Assembly: GCA_030770425.1 (NCBI GenBank)
Contig: JASJFT010000101.1
Span: 1-64,000 of the forward strand
DNA length: 64,000 bases
Origin: Darksidea phi
Lineage: Eukaryota > Ascomycota > Dothideomycetes > Pleosporales > Lentitheciaceae
Direction: 5' to 3'
Below are positions 21,189 to 33,443 of this stretch, piece after piece; the first letter of the stretch is position 1; the number at the start of each line of letters is the position of its first letter. Below the pieces are notes generated by a model, which was not told where the DNA came from, ran no database searches, and saw nothing but the letters and a program-made list of their open reading frames with translations. The position numbers and the translations under genes are program-made.

Positions 21189-23813
21189 ATGAGCGCGCAC
21201 CAGCGAGCGCGGAGGAGCACATCGAAAACCGCTCCTAGCGCGGCCAGTGACGTCGCAGAGACCAACGGTATGTTACTCTTTCGGCGAGAAGCCAGATACC
21301 TGTCGTTATCGTGTCTGGTCGTTACCCTCCTAGAAGTCCCATGTGCTTCAGCTGCTCTTTCAACGTCGCCGTAGAGCGCGAGCGTCGATCCACTGCGGTT
21401 TGAGTCGCGGATGCCCACCACATACCCTGCCCGCCCTCTCTTCGTCACCTCTACGATCCAGGTAGCTAATGAGTGTGTCTTCTCGCACAGGTGCTGTCTC
21501 GGTCTCAACCGGCGAACACCCAGACCCCTCCTCTACAACCTACCCCTCACACCTTGCAGCACCAGCGAGTCTACCGGACCTAGCCTCCGAAATCTCCTTG
21601 ACGAACGACGCGATGATGCTGTCCACACTCGCCGCGCCGACACTGACGGGCTCGGAACCGTTGGTAGCCGATCAGGTCCAGAATGGTTTTGGTGGCATGG
21701 CCGACGACAGATCCAGCAGCTTGAGCGAGCTCGGGGATGCTTCAGACGACCAATCTGAGCTCACGCTGCGACCAAACAATGCTGTGGACCCAGACGACCC
21801 GGATTCGGAGGCGGAAACCGAGCGTCTAGAGCACACGCCCCGAAAGTTGACGCGCACGGCCACTGAAACATCTCTAGCATCTGAGCAAATGTACCAACGA
21901 ACGCCGAGTAAACTGGCACATTCGAAAACGATAGACCAGGGAGACTCTGCCCCACCAACCCCCTCTATCACAACCGAAGATGTGGCGATTGAGGACGCGG
22001 TCGATGGGAACGCTGCTCTGCATGCTCTGTCGCTAGCCGCGACCTCGGAGGCTGCGAGCCTGGCAGAATTGGCGGGAAAGAAAAGGAAGCGATCAAGTGC
22101 AGATAGCTCCCCCGAAGAGCAGGCGCAGGAGCCTGTGAGGAAACGCAGTAGCACCGCGAAGAGCACCGCGCTCAGTACCGCGCTCAATGGCGACCGCGAG
22201 GCCATGGCCGATAGCTCAGTTCAAGTCGATGCTGATGAAGAGCTCGACAATGCCGAGGAGCGCATATCGCAGCTTGCGCAGGAGGAGACCGAGCTCGAAG
22301 AACGACAGGCCGACATCGCAACACAGGCTGTAAGCGAATTGGCGACAGTCGCAAAACACACAAAGCCGCGCAAAGGAGGGCGTAGAGGCAAGCGGAAAGT
22401 GGACGACACAGCTCATCTCAACGAGGCGCTTGCGAGTATTGAGCCGCAGGAGGGCGAAGGCGATGGCGACAATGAGGACGACGACAGCGGTGCCCTAGAC
22501 GAAGAGGGTGGGTGTACACCATTTAACGCCGCTTCACGCTCACTAACAGCCAATTCTATAGTCGCCAAAAAGAAGCACGCCATCGATGAGCTCTCCAAGA
22601 TTGAAAAGAAGTTCAAACTCTTCCGGGAGAAGTAGGTGACCAAGCAACTCATAATCTGCGACCGTTACTAACTTCGAATAGGCTATGCGATGAGCAGATC
22701 GCACAGTATGAACAGGAGCTAGAGATGCTCAAGCAGCCGAATTGTGCCCATCCCGAATACCTTGCCATGATCAAGTGCATAGACGACCGACGAACGGAGA
22801 AGATCGCATACGAAAAACAGCTGCTACAGTACAAACAGAAGAATCTGGAGATAATCACAACCGCGGAAAGGCATCAGTTGCACAGCCAGTACTTCCAAAC
22901 AGTACGGGACGTGCGCGAGCAGATACTCTCGGACTGCAATCAACGTATATTCGAGCTCCAGCGGGGTCGTAGACAGTTGGGCGTCGAGGAAGTGGATTAC
23001 ATGGTGAAGCTTCCTGCAAAGCGGTCGGATCAAATCCGCCACCAAGCAGCATACAACCTCGAAGTCTCCATCTTGTCTGGGATCGCCAAGTACGTTGGCT
23101 TCCCTGCCGCACCAGATCTCAAACCTGCGCGGCCGTCGGAGATTGATGATGACCTGCGAGCGATGAAGGTAAGTTGCTGAAGTCTGCCACTGCGCGGTCG
23201 ACAGCTAATACCGCTGCAGATTACCACTCGGCCCGCCGCCCCTCCTCCGTACATTCGCCCAACGTACGGTCGGACCTCCACGGCTGATGAGGCAGCTGCT
23301 GAGGAACAGTTTCTCGAACGGACGCCGTGGGCGAATCCCCAACATCCTGCACATCAGCAGTCACACTACGGAGTCGTGTCGGGGCCACCAAGAGTGCCGA
23401 ACTACCAGACACCCATGGGTCAAAGAAGGTTGGATGCGCCCAACGGGTCCGCTTCTACCATTGAAGCAAACTCCAACCCTCCTTCATCTGGTCTACACAC
23501 GAACGGTCGGATGCCAGAATCGGAGTCGCCAGTGCTACAGATGAAACGACAACCAAGTGAGCACCGGTCGTATGCGGACACACCAGGCTCTCTTCCCCGA
23601 AACGTTGGCATCTACGCCATACCTAGTCCTGCAGGACCACATCCAGAGCCACCTTCGGATGAGCAACCCCCACGATGGGGCGGGATGCGGCAAACGGCCG
23701 GTCCAGGCTCATCAATGCCAGGGCGGCCGGATTCGGCGAGACTACCTCTGACACAGCGGAGTGGCCTTGGTGCAGTAAGCGTCGGGAGTGGTAATGGTCT
23801 TTTCAGCCGGTGA
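21189..23813 (+). CDS. DEP1: Rpd3L histone deacetylase complex subunit Dep1 (Sds3-like family)
   Basis: Five exons (21189-21267, 21491-22507, 22562-22631, 22682-23168, 23220-23813) encode 748 aa. The Sds3/BRMS1-like domain begins at about residue 366 (KKKHAIDELSKIEKKFKLF) and runs to about 550, with long coiled-coil helices such as LCDEQIAQYEQELEML and ERHQLHSQYFQTVRDVRE. The N-terminal ~360 residues are acidic, Ser-rich and probably disordered, with a KKRKRS-type basic patch. The C-terminus is Pro/Ser-rich. Dep1 is a scaffold subunit of the large Rpd3/Sin3 deacetylase complex in the nucleus. Intron 1 (223 nt) is several times longer than the others here. Sds3 itself is the paralogous alternative, but the long acidic N-terminus fits Dep1. 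Confidence 0.85.
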
Positions 23814-24455
23814 CGGTGTTTGTCACGTTATTGTATAATGTATGAATGACGGCTATGGATTGCATTAGATCTCGGGTTATTCTTCTGAATGATTGAGCCG
23901 GTCTTGGAAGGGACGGCAACAATACGCTTCGATAAGACGGTTTGGAGTTCCAAATGTTATTAGGGTAGCTAATCTTCCGCGGATCTTGCATACGGATTGG
24001 ATATCCTGGCGCACTTTGTTTGATTCTGCGATGTTTTAGCGGGCTAGGCTGGTGGCTTTCTTGTACGGGAGATGTTCTATGATACCAAAGGGGCGATGGA
24101 GTGTGGGAATGTTGAATCACTACTCAAATCTGCTAGGTGCCTTTCTTCGTGTGGTGTGAGGGCGAAAGGTTAGCTGTGATTGCTCTTACCCGCCAGTTCT
24201 GCGCTATTCCGCATACAGCTAGGAAGAAATAAAAGAAGCCTAGTTGTGCCCCTTTTTGGAATTGCTAGTCCTATAACGGTCATACGACAATGACGTCGGC
24301 GGGGGCTGAACGCTGAGCCACAGATGTGCTCTGCCACCAAACACCTTTCCCGTCTCTAATATGATCATCGTTCCCAGTGTCGCCAGCTGCTGTGCCTCTG
24401 TTGTTTTTCCTTAGATGCTCCACCTTATCCCTCTACGAGATTAATCCCCTCAATC
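23814..24455. other. Intergenic, 3' UTR and promoter
   Basis: About 640 bp between Dep1 and the ankyrin gene. Nothing beyond likely UTR/promoter sequence is recognised. Confidence 0.4.
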
Positions 24456-25931
24456 ATGGCTAGTAGTATGGTGGTTGTCGATGCTATCACCGTACCCGAT
24501 GCACAATCCTCAGGCCTGGCTCCTGCTCAAGAGCAAGCCCACCCTCAACCTGGTGTTGCAAGTGCGCCGAGCACCCCGCCCGCCTCATTGCGGAGCAGTG
24601 TATCCTGGAAATCCTTCCGGACATCCCTTTCGTTGTCGGAAAAGAAGACTGCACATCTGGGTTGGCTTATTGCCCTGCTGAGTGTGCTGCTAACAATCGT
24701 CGCTTTGTCCCCAGCTTTCAGATCGCAAGCTATGTCCGAAAAAGCGCTGAAGTTAGCAGAGTGGACAGCTCTAAAAGACTTCATTGAAGAATGTAGAGAG
24801 GAATTGGCAGCTGGGATAGAAAGCCAAGCATGTCGACGAGCTATAGGTGCGACGTTACCACCGCCTCCATACGTTAAACATGGTGTACTCGAAAGGTTAA
24901 GGAGGGACTTGGTATATGCGCAGGTAGAGCGTAACGGGACGAGCAGGGAATCGCAGGTCATCCATCGACAGGTATACGCCCGAAAAGTGATTCAGGGGTC
25001 TGCCTTTGTCGTTCTCGTTCTGATGGCTTGCGCCTTCCTTTTCCTCAGTTTTGAAAACAATCGCTCTTGTATAGGGCGAAATGTCCGCGCTCAACAACCA
25101 ATCGAAAAGGGGGAGGAGACCACATTCACTTACACCCCACCACCAACCGAATCTGAAACCGCTACAATAACCATTCGTCACCCACCCAACTCCCAGAGCA
25201 CTTCTCTTCGTCGCCGCACTGTACGCTCACACCCAATCTACCACCACGCCAACCTAGAAGAAGCTCTACATCATTGCTCCCTCCCAGAGATACGACTACG
25301 TCTCCAAAACGGCGAAGACATAAACCAGCACTGGCCCTATTTAATCTACAAACTCGCCATAACTTCTCCAACTGCCGAAACACCCAATCATCTCGAAGTC
25401 GCGCGGCTCTGTCTCGACTTCGGCGCTGATGTAAACACGCCGAAGGGATGGAACGGCCAGTCCGCGCTGATGATCGCAATCGGTTTCGGAAACGTGGATG
25501 TAGCGAAGTTGCTGATCGCTAATGGGGCGACGGTTGGGTATTCACCTCCTGATAGCAAGCTGACCGCACTGCATCGGTGTGTTCGGCTCGCCGTGACGGG
25601 CGCGTTGAAAGATGCACTCCAGATTATGGATATGTTGTTTGACTACGGAGCCGATCCAAACCAGGAAGACCGCTTGTACGAAACCGCTCTGCACAAACTT
25701 CTTATCGAAGCGTGGCTGAGGCGAGATAGGCGAGATGTTTTGAAGACGCTTAATCCGGTGGCGTTCTGTCTTATAGAGCATGGTGCGCGTTTGCCAGAGA
25801 ATATCAAGGAGAAGTACGTTGTTGGAAACCCTTTGTGGGAGATTGTGTGCAGTGCGGCCTCGAAAACTAGAGAGTCGAGAGGGACGAGTCGATATTCTGG
25901 AGAAGGGGCGATATTAACTTGTTCTATGTGA
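24456..25931 (+). CDS. Two-TM ankyrin-repeat protein of unknown function
   Basis: One exon, 491 aa. A Ser/Pro-rich N-terminus leads into TM1 (about 68-90, GWLIALLSVLLTIVALS). A ~90-residue loop with paired Cys (ECREE and SQACRR) follows, then TM2 (about 178-198, SAFVVLVLMACAFLFLSF). The C-terminal half has ankyrin-type units: HLEVARLCLDFGADVNTP, ALMIAIGFGNVDVAKLLI, LTALHRCVRL and a divergent MDMLFDYGADPNQED. The likely topology places both termini on the cytosolic side (inference). No enzyme domain is visible. I do not recognise an orthologue; it looks like a lineage-specific fungal membrane protein. Confidence 0.8.
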   Translation: MASSMVVVDAITVPDAQSSGLAPAQEQAHPQPGVASAPSTPPASLRSSVSWKSFRTSLSLSEKKTAHLGWLIALLSVLLTIVALSPAFRSQAMSEKALKLAEWTALKDFIEECREELAAGIESQACRRAIGATLPPPPYVKHGVLERLRRDLVYAQVERNGTSRESQVIHRQVYARKVIQGSAFVVLVLMACAFLFLSFENNRSCIGRNVRAQQPIEKGEETTFTYTPPPTESETATITIRHPPNSQSTSLRRRTVRSHPIYHHANLEEALHHCSLPEIRLRLQNGEDINQHWPYLIYKLAITSPTAETPNHLEVARLCLDFGADVNTPKGWNGQSALMIAIGFGNVDVAKLLIANGATVGYSPPDSKLTALHRCVRLAVTGALKDALQIMDMLFDYGADPNQEDRLYETALHKLLIEAWLRRDRRDVLKTLNPVAFCLIEHGARLPENIKEKYVVGNPLWEIVCSAASKTRESRGTSRYSGEGAILTCSM

Positions 25932-28900
25932 CGTTTTTCGTGTTCTGGAGAGTAGGTTGCGGTAGAGGGGGTTGTGTATGATAGTAACGATGTGAAATAG
26001 TGCTTTCTTGCTTGAGCGTGTAATAGTACTCTGGCATCGCATAGTTTGAAATTTGGAAATAAGAGCTACAATCCACAATGGACCCTGCTCAAGATGATGC
26101 TCAATTCATTCTCGCGTTCTAAGGGCTCTTGAGGTCCTTTGTGAGAGCGTAGTATCGAGATGCAATAGACGATAATAGATCTGAAGACTACATCTGAACA
26201 CCGAATGACATGGACATAGCAACATAACACCAGATCATCCTCTCCCTTTTGAATAAGATAAGTCGTCGTCGAGCTACCTGGTAGCTTATGCTCTCACATT
26301 CGAAGCTCTCTCCCGACTCCATTCTTCCGCCATCCACATCCAGCTACGGACGAATCCCTGTATATAGGAAAGCACCAATTCCTTCTTCTGCGTGACCTCC
26401 GAGTCGGTCCAGTAGAAGGTTAGATTCGGCGTATTCACCGCTTCTTTCGGTCTCCACAGCAAAAAAGATATTATGCTCTAGGATACAAAGAAGCAGAAAA
26501 GAAAAGAAAACAAAAAATAAAAGGATAAGAGGACTGACGACACCCGGAACCACACTGGGACTGGCACGGCCACAACGTGTTATCCTACCATTAGAACATG
26601 TCATCCTTTGATTTTGATTATGGTAGTTCGAGGAGCTAATTAATGCATGTGCACTAGAATGTTTCGAGAAGTCAAGCGCGAGTGGGACAATAGTAGCAGC
26701 TTTTTTTTAGAGAGTAGGACGTAATGTGACTGTTCTCGTAGGCGAAATGTGTGTAGAAGCTTATGCATACAAGCTATGATATCTGTACATCTTAAATTTA
26801 ACCATTCTAGATTGGTAGTGTAGGGGAATTATATGGAACTAGCTAGGAGGTCGATCGAGGTCGAATTACACAGTTGAGGTAGGGACTACATATTTATTTT
26901 CCACAATTCTATTCCCTTCGGATTTGCACAGCGGCACTTTCTTTTGCAAGGTCCGCACCAAACACAGTAGGAGCGTGTACACGGTGGAGGTGCTATTTCT
27001 ACGGCTCTACATCGCCAATTCTCGTTCCTAAAACCTACTCAAGGTAAAACATTGTCCGCTTTCCCTAACAGGTTCCTGACACCTCCGACGTTGTAAGCGA
27101 GAAGCCTTCAGGTTCTCGTCGTCTGGTAGATAGCGATGGATACGCGGGCTAATGTACGGCTGCGTCGGCGCATATGGATGGAGAAGACTTAGAATGGCGA
27201 TGTCGAGGAGGTTGGAGGCAGGGAAATAAGATGTCGGCAGATGGGACGGGTGCCAACGACGACGGTGGACGTACGTCTAGCCTTAGACAAGACTGACTGA
27301 CTAGGAATTCTCAGGCTGTGTAGTAGTGTATGACGTCTTTTTCTGCCTTGGGGGTTGGCGGATAATCTGTCTTTATAGATGTCTTTTCGACTTTTTAGCT
27401 TAATTTTCTAAGAGGGTTAGAAGCGGCGTTGTTAGATATTGTGATTTTTTATACGGAGGTTTAAATAACCCCTTTTTCTAAACCTCTATTTCTTTGTCCA
27501 TTACTCATTGACTATCGGCAAACAACCCGTTGTAAATTAATTATCCATGCTCACTTGATCACGGCAAAAAGGTTAGAAAGATAATTTATAAGACGCCGTG
27601 AGAAATGCATGGTTAATGTTGAGGAGGGGTCGAAGCACGGCTTGTAACCACTTACTCGTTTATGGAGATGCATAGATATGTGAACGACTACTTTCATCCA
27701 GATCGGTTTGTTTCGAGCGTTGACGAATTAGATATCCAGCCCGAAAGGAGGAAAACCATGCGTAAGACGGCGAATTCCTTTTTCTTCTTTAGAAAATTGG
27801 GTTAGAAAGTGCCAAAGGAGCTCTCTACTCCAGACTAACTAACAAGGCTGCATGCACCAAACAAATGTGCGGGCGCTGATTAGTGACATTCTCATGTTTT
27901 ACCGTCGAGCAGACGGTAGACTAGAAGGAAATATCAGAAGCATAACTAAACGGACGAACAAGGCACGTGGCATTTCTCGGATTGCGCGAGAGACCAGATG
28001 CTTACTTCTAGCCTTCTGGGGTACCCAAGCACAGCGATCTTGTTAATTCTTCCTTTGGCCGCTTCAATCGACATTTCGGCCATTACTCCTCTGCCCTTAT
28101 CAAACACTAGACATTGGCGTGTTAGAGCTCCATAGCGATTAGTCATAAGGGTATTTGGATTGGATTTGCATAGTGGGAGTCTCTTAAGTCATAAGCGTAT
28201 AATCTGACCAAGGAAGGCGAAAAGAGGTCGCCATTCACGTTCCAGTGGCGAAAATACAAATTTCCGTATCGAATAGTCAAAGTGCTCGAGCTCGCATGAG
28301 CGCACAAACACATACATAAAACCCCCGCCCCCGGGCGTCCGATCTCACACCAAGATCCACGCCCCCACCTCGCGTACGCATTCCTTCCCTCTTCCCCCTT
28401 CCCTCTTATCCTTCCCTATACTCCCAAAAATGCACAACGCATAATGCACAATGTACAACGCCCATCCACCCCCTCCCTACCTCCCCACCATTACCGTATG
28501 ATGACCCTCCCCACCAGCATCGGAAATTACACCACCCACCCACTCCACAACGACACCAAACCTCCGAAGCGGCGACCATCCCGCTCCTTCACCCTTCATC
28601 ACTTTTGCAACGATCTGCAACGCGTCAACGGGAGAAATTCCTGCCCTCTCTCTCCGCGGAACCCGAGGCGCGTTCGAGAAGGGTGGGTAAATTCTGTGGG
28701 GCTGCACGCATTTTTTTTCGCGTGCTTTGTCGTGGTAGGTACCTAGCTCAGGGGGGGGGAAGATGGAGACATCTGCTTTTGCTTGAGTGGGAAGGATTTC
28801 TCGCATGCAGGAACGAAAAAGCGCGCATTTTCGGCATGCAGGAACGGAGATGGATTTTGGCGTGCATTTCATTTTCGTGTGTGTGACGCACGGCCACGGA

Positions 28901-29493
28901 GCCTTCCACGTCAAGACCCTGCTCCCGGGGTCGTCGTGAACAATAATTGCGCGAGAACAACACACGCCGGGTCAATCGCGTCAATAATCACATGTACAAA
29001 ACTTCAACCAACGATTGCAAATCATCGCATCTAGACACGATATGAATAGGATTTCTTGATGCTGTATTCGTATTAAGGCCCGTCCAATGACTGGCCAAGC
29101 TTATGCAGTGTCTGGTGCGACACATGCAAGCCTCCTACCGCGTTCCACGCCCCACCTCCCCCGAAAAGGTTGCTTGTCAATGCAATGCGTAAAAGTATTA
29201 ACAGCGAATATTAGACCCTGACACCAGGCAGTTGATTTGAGAGAGAGATTCAGGATGAACAAATCGGCAGAGAGAAAAGGTTACATGCAGAATGTCTTCA
29301 TGTACATTGAGGCGAGCAGCACCATGCTGACGACGATGCAATGTCATCCGAGCCTTTTGAAACAGGCTGGAGAATTATTAGGCGTATTCCAGCCCAACAA
29401 CGGGAAATGAAACATAAGGGAAAAGTCTATCTTTGAACTTTTCGATCCGACATAGGAGGGGTATCAAACATTCCTGCGCTGCATCTCCTCTTC
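25932..29493. other. 3.5-kb gene-free region
   Basis: I found no coding frame with family motifs or splice-consistent exons over 3.5 kb. The longest frames (26344-26604 and 28477-28965, minus) lack homology signals and have low-complexity composition. The segment 27350-27600 is T/A-rich. A 13-bp direct repeat gcatgcaggaacg occurs at about 28803 and 28834. It may hold long UTRs, regulatory DNA or an unseen non-coding RNA. Confidence 0.45.
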
Positions 29494-30870
29494 TTAGAAC
29501 CGGAGCGGCGAGTCTGAAGAGAGGAGCTCCCACCGCTTATCAAGGTTGCGGACAAGGCTCTTGGCCCAAGCAGCAGGGCTTCCAGTTGCCGTGCGCTTCT
29601 TCTTGGCTGCTACGCCACCATCGACACCGTTGCTGAGGAGCAGGTTCGCGCTGCCTCCAAGGTTGCCAGCGATCTCATCCTTGCGAGCGGTGCTGAGAAG
29701 CTTGGCTTTCAGGGCGGCGGGGTTCTGACCGAGAGTTGCGGCGTCTTGAGCCATGAGATAGGCCATTACGCCGGTGTTGCCAGGAGTGGCCATGGAGGTT
29801 CCAGAGAGGAAATTGATGACGTTGTCACCGGTGTTCCAGGTGCTTAGAATCTGCTCTCCGGGCCCGTAAATGTCGACGCACTGGCCGATGTTGGAGAAGG
29901 TAGAAACCGTATTCTCAATGTTGACTGAGCCAACGGTAACGACGTTCGAGTTTGCGCCGCCCAAGTGAGCAGGGGTGGTGCCGCAAGCGTCAGCACCGTC
30001 ATTACCAGCGGCAACAGAGACGTGAATGCCCGCCTCGGCCGCGCCTAGAATGACCCTATCGACCGCAGCAGCGGTGCCCTGAAGACCCCAGGACATGCTC
30101 ATGATGGAACCGACAAAGCCTGGCTGAGCCTTGCGCTTCTCGTGGTTGTTGATGACCCAGTCCATGCCAGCAATGGTGTCAGAAGAGGACCCAGACCCCC
30201 CATCGCCAAGGACCTTGACTGCGATGATGTTGGCTTTTTGAGCGACACCGAAGCGAGCACTGGCAGCGGTTCCAGCCACGTGAGTGCCGTGGCCATCGCC
30301 ATCTGTCGCGGTTGAAAAGGCAGTGAAGCCTTGGACAGCCCGTCCTTGAAACGCTGCGTGAGTATCTCGCACACCGGTATCGATGACATAGATGTCGACA
30401 CCGTCCCCTAGCGTCTCGTCTTCGAAGGTGTAGGTAAAGTCTTCGCCCTTGGGGTTTCCGGAAGCACCGGCGTTGTTAGAGATGCGTTGCAGGCCCCATG
30501 GCGCGGTCGTCTGCGTGACAAAAGACTGGACAGCAACCGACTCCTCGGCTATTTCGACGGCGTCCAATTGTTCCAGGGCGTCGCGACAGGTAGGCGTCGT
30601 TTCGAAGTTGATGCCAGTGAAGACCGAGTTGTTCATCCACGTGAACTTTTGGTCTAGGTCCAAGGTCATGCCGAGCTTGTTGAGAAATTCATCCGAATTC
30701 GCAAACTGGTCCTTTTTGAGCATGACGGTAACGTCGACGGCGGCGGCCCTGTCGAATTTACATTTTGAGTCGGGGATGGCGCCAATAGTGCCCTCGGTAG
30801 CCTCTTGCTCGGCGGCAAAGGCAACGGACAAGGAAGCCACCAGGGCGGCGTAGGTGAAAGTAGTCCTCAT
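29494..30870 (-). CDS. Subtilisin-like serine protease (S8, proteinase K type), secreted or vacuolar
   Basis: Single exon of 458 aa from the ATG at 30870. Signal peptide about 1-20 (TYAALVASLSVAFAAEQ). An I9-like inhibitory propeptide spans about 45-117. The peptidase domain holds the full triad: Asp164 (VIDTGVRDTH), His194 (GDGHGTHVAGT) and Ser359 (SGTSMATP), with the oxyanion Asn290 in AAGNDG. Cys residues at about 296 and 331 could pair. Family members degrade extracellular or vacuolar protein. Odd points: a basic C-terminal tail (AAKKKRTATGS to the end) not found in minimal proteinase K, and isolation between two large gene-free regions. No introns, unlike most genes in the window. Confidence 0.93.
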   Translation of the reverse strand: MRTTFTYAALVASLSVAFAAEQEATEGTIGAIPDSKCKFDRAAAVDVTVMLKKDQFANSDEFLNKLGMTLDLDQKFTWMNNSVFTGINFETTPTCRDALEQLDAVEIAEESVAVQSFVTQTTAPWGLQRISNNAGASGNPKGEDFTYTFEDETLGDGVDIYVIDTGVRDTHAAFQGRAVQGFTAFSTATDGDGHGTHVAGTAASARFGVAQKANIIAVKVLGDGGSGSSSDTIAGMDWVINNHEKRKAQPGFVGSIMSMSWGLQGTAAAVDRVILGAAEAGIHVSVAAGNDGADACGTTPAHLGGANSNVVTVGSVNIENTVSTFSNIGQCVDIYGPGEQILSTWNTGDNVINFLSGTSMATPGNTGVMAYLMAQDAATLGQNPAALKAKLLSTARKDEIAGNLGGSANLLLSNGVDGGVAAKKKRTATGSPAAWAKSLVRNLDKRWELLSSDSPLRF

Positions 30871-33443
30871 GGTGGAATGGAGTGAAGAGGGATCCGGATC
30901 CGGGAAAGCAAGTCGAAAAAGGTAGAAGTAGGAGTGTCTGGCCGACTTGGAGGGAGCGAAGAGAAGAGAGCTGACGAACACTGCGACCTGTCAGTGTTGG
31001 CGGGGGCCGGGGGGGTGGGCGATGAATGGAAGGAGCAGCAGGTGCAAACGTTTTATACAGAAACACAAATGGGGGAGCAATAAGGGCCAAAACGCCAACG
31101 CAGTGAAAGTCAAACGCGGCGACAGGCGGCGCACATATGCCACTGCGGCATCGTGTGGACTTGACAATGTAATTCACTACAGCATAGTGGGACACAATGC
31201 GCGGGGAGGGGGTGCGGAGGGCAGTATGACACTCCAAGACTTACAGCAACACGCAAGCAGACAAGGTGCGGCAAAAGGTGAGGCAGATGCGTAAGGCCAA
31301 GACGTGCCAGCACGCAAATAGGTGGAATAAAGATGCGGCCGGGAGAATCGAAGGGATAAGGTGGAGGGGAGAAGGTCCAAGGTAGGGAAGGGAAGAAGGG
31401 GACGGGTTAATGAACGGCGGGTGTTTGCGTGAAGGCGAAGGAAGGCAGACACTCTAAATGAAGGAACGAGCAAGTGAACGCAACGGAAGGAGGCGAGGCA
31501 GGAAGAAAGAAGGTGCAGGTAGCCGGAGCTGGGCCAAGGCGAGCCGATGGCAGGCGCGACCTCATGTACTCGGCAGGCACGACTGGGAGCCCATAAAAAC
31601 ACCAAGCATAGCGAAGCGTCGTGTGCATATGAAACGGCTTGGCTTCCGGCAGCCCCCCCGCGGACGCCATGCCCCATCTACGGCCAGAGTCCGCGCCCAT
31701 GGCCTGCGGCAGGCGCGCGCCGGGGTCGCCTGGCAGCGCACCGGGACGCGTAGTTGGGGCGGGCGGCAGGACATCTGCTGCCGGCACCGGCGCCCGCTCG
31801 CGAGCCGGGCGCGTGGAGGCGTTTCTCTCCCATAGCCGAGGGCGCTGCTGGGCGCGCTGCGTTTGTGCTGTCCAGACGCTGGTCGACCGTCGCCCGTCGA
31901 CCGTCAACCCTCGACGTCAAGAGATGTTAGGAGAGGTAGGCCAGGCTAGCGGCCCCGCGTCTTGGTTGGCTGCGCGGCTCTCTGAAACGGGCACCTGCGA
32001 CACGCGAGGTCCGCATCCGGCATGGCCGCTCCACACGCCTTACCCACTCCCCCACTCCACTCCCTCCGCTCCCTCAACCACGGCATAAGACGGCCACGCA
32101 ACTGGAGCACAGCGCCACGACGCACCACGCCAGGGGGCTCACCTGAAAATCATGCATTCATGCGCTCGCGACCCGCCCACGTCCTTGCAATGAGCGCCCC
32201 ATTCGCCGCCACTGTTTTGCGTTTGGTTTGCGCCATCTGCTCCGTGGAAACCAAACACTTTCCTCATCCCAGCCCACCGTTTCGGACTCCAGATTAAGGG
32301 CGCCCACGGAGAGATTGTCATCTGCACGCGCTGTTGTGCTGCCGGACTTTGATCTGCACCCGACGCACCAGCCACAGCAAGTCATCGACGGACTTTCAGC
32401 ATCCAGCGCCATGCATGACTCGATATGATCAGCGGGGGATGCCGCATCCGATGAGTGCGAGATCGCATTGACAATAGTCACTGATCCCCCATGTTTCGCT
32501 CGGCCGCCGTTACCAAAGACATCGCTCGCATGAGAAACATAGCCGCGTACAGCCAACACGTCTGCAAAACATACCCGCCATGAACCAGTCATATACCCGC
32601 TCTTCGCATGAACAAACACAATCCAGCTTGTTTTAAATCCCCATCGGCTCCATCCTATCAGCGTGTTGCGCCCTGTTCATTACACTGCGTGAACGGACAC
32701 AGCACATCGCATAAACAGTGCTGAGCTGGCGCGCGGAACATTCCATCTATTTGCCTGACGTTTCGCGGAGAGTGATCCCCCTTCGCGCGGAAGACGTCGT
32801 CACTCGCCAATGATAAGCCCACAGCGGGCGCTGAAACGTAGGCACTGCGACCGAAACAAGTCCTCATTAAAGGCGCCTCTCCACCAATCAACGCCCTTGC
32901 CCACCCCCAACACGAGGAACGCCGCAAATGACAAGCGATACGCCACAACCACTCACTCAGCATGACTGCAAGGGCTCCAGATCGCCTTGCAGGAACTTGG
33001 ATGACACCGGCATTACCATGAAAATGTTACGTCTATTAAAAATTCTCACCCGCTTACGCTGCAGACATGCAAGGTGCCTCACATCGTTCCCTAGAAGACC
33101 TCTAACGATACTAGCACACAATACCGTGTAGTTCGATAGGCAATCATCCCAAGGAGACGGAATACGTTCCTACAGACACAAGGAACTCCTAGACAACTAC
33201 GATAATTCGTACTGATACTTGCGCACAATAATGTACAGGACCAACCATTCGCAATCTACAAACCCAAGGGGGAAGAGGTCCATCTGGACATCCGACCACT
33301 ATACTCTCCGGTACCAGTACATCCCAACCAACAAGAAATGGCCAAAGCGAGAGAACTCCCACGTTATGCACCCATGCGATCTATCTAAAAGAAAAGCCCC
33401 GCTTCGGGCCCGGGAAACCTACATAGACAACGCTAGCCATAGC
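30871..33443. other. 2.6-kb gene-free region upstream of the protease
   Basis: GC-rich between about 31600 and 32100, which produces many long overlapping frames on both strands. None shows domain motifs, codon consistency or plausible splicing. Probably a long protease promoter plus downstream sequence of VPS10. I see no RNA gene. Confidence 0.45.

Noticed and set aside
26344..26604. 86-codon minus-strand frame with a hydrophobic run
   Set aside because: The hydrophobic segment comes from a T/A-rich simple tract (26490-26520); nothing else supports a gene.
28477..28965. 162-codon minus-strand frame
   Set aside because: Low-complexity, no domain signal and mirrored by plus-strand frames over the same bases.
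31177..32088. Long overlapping frames on both strands (up to 166 codons)
   Set aside because: GC-rich composition leaves all frames open; no motif, start context or splice-consistent continuation.
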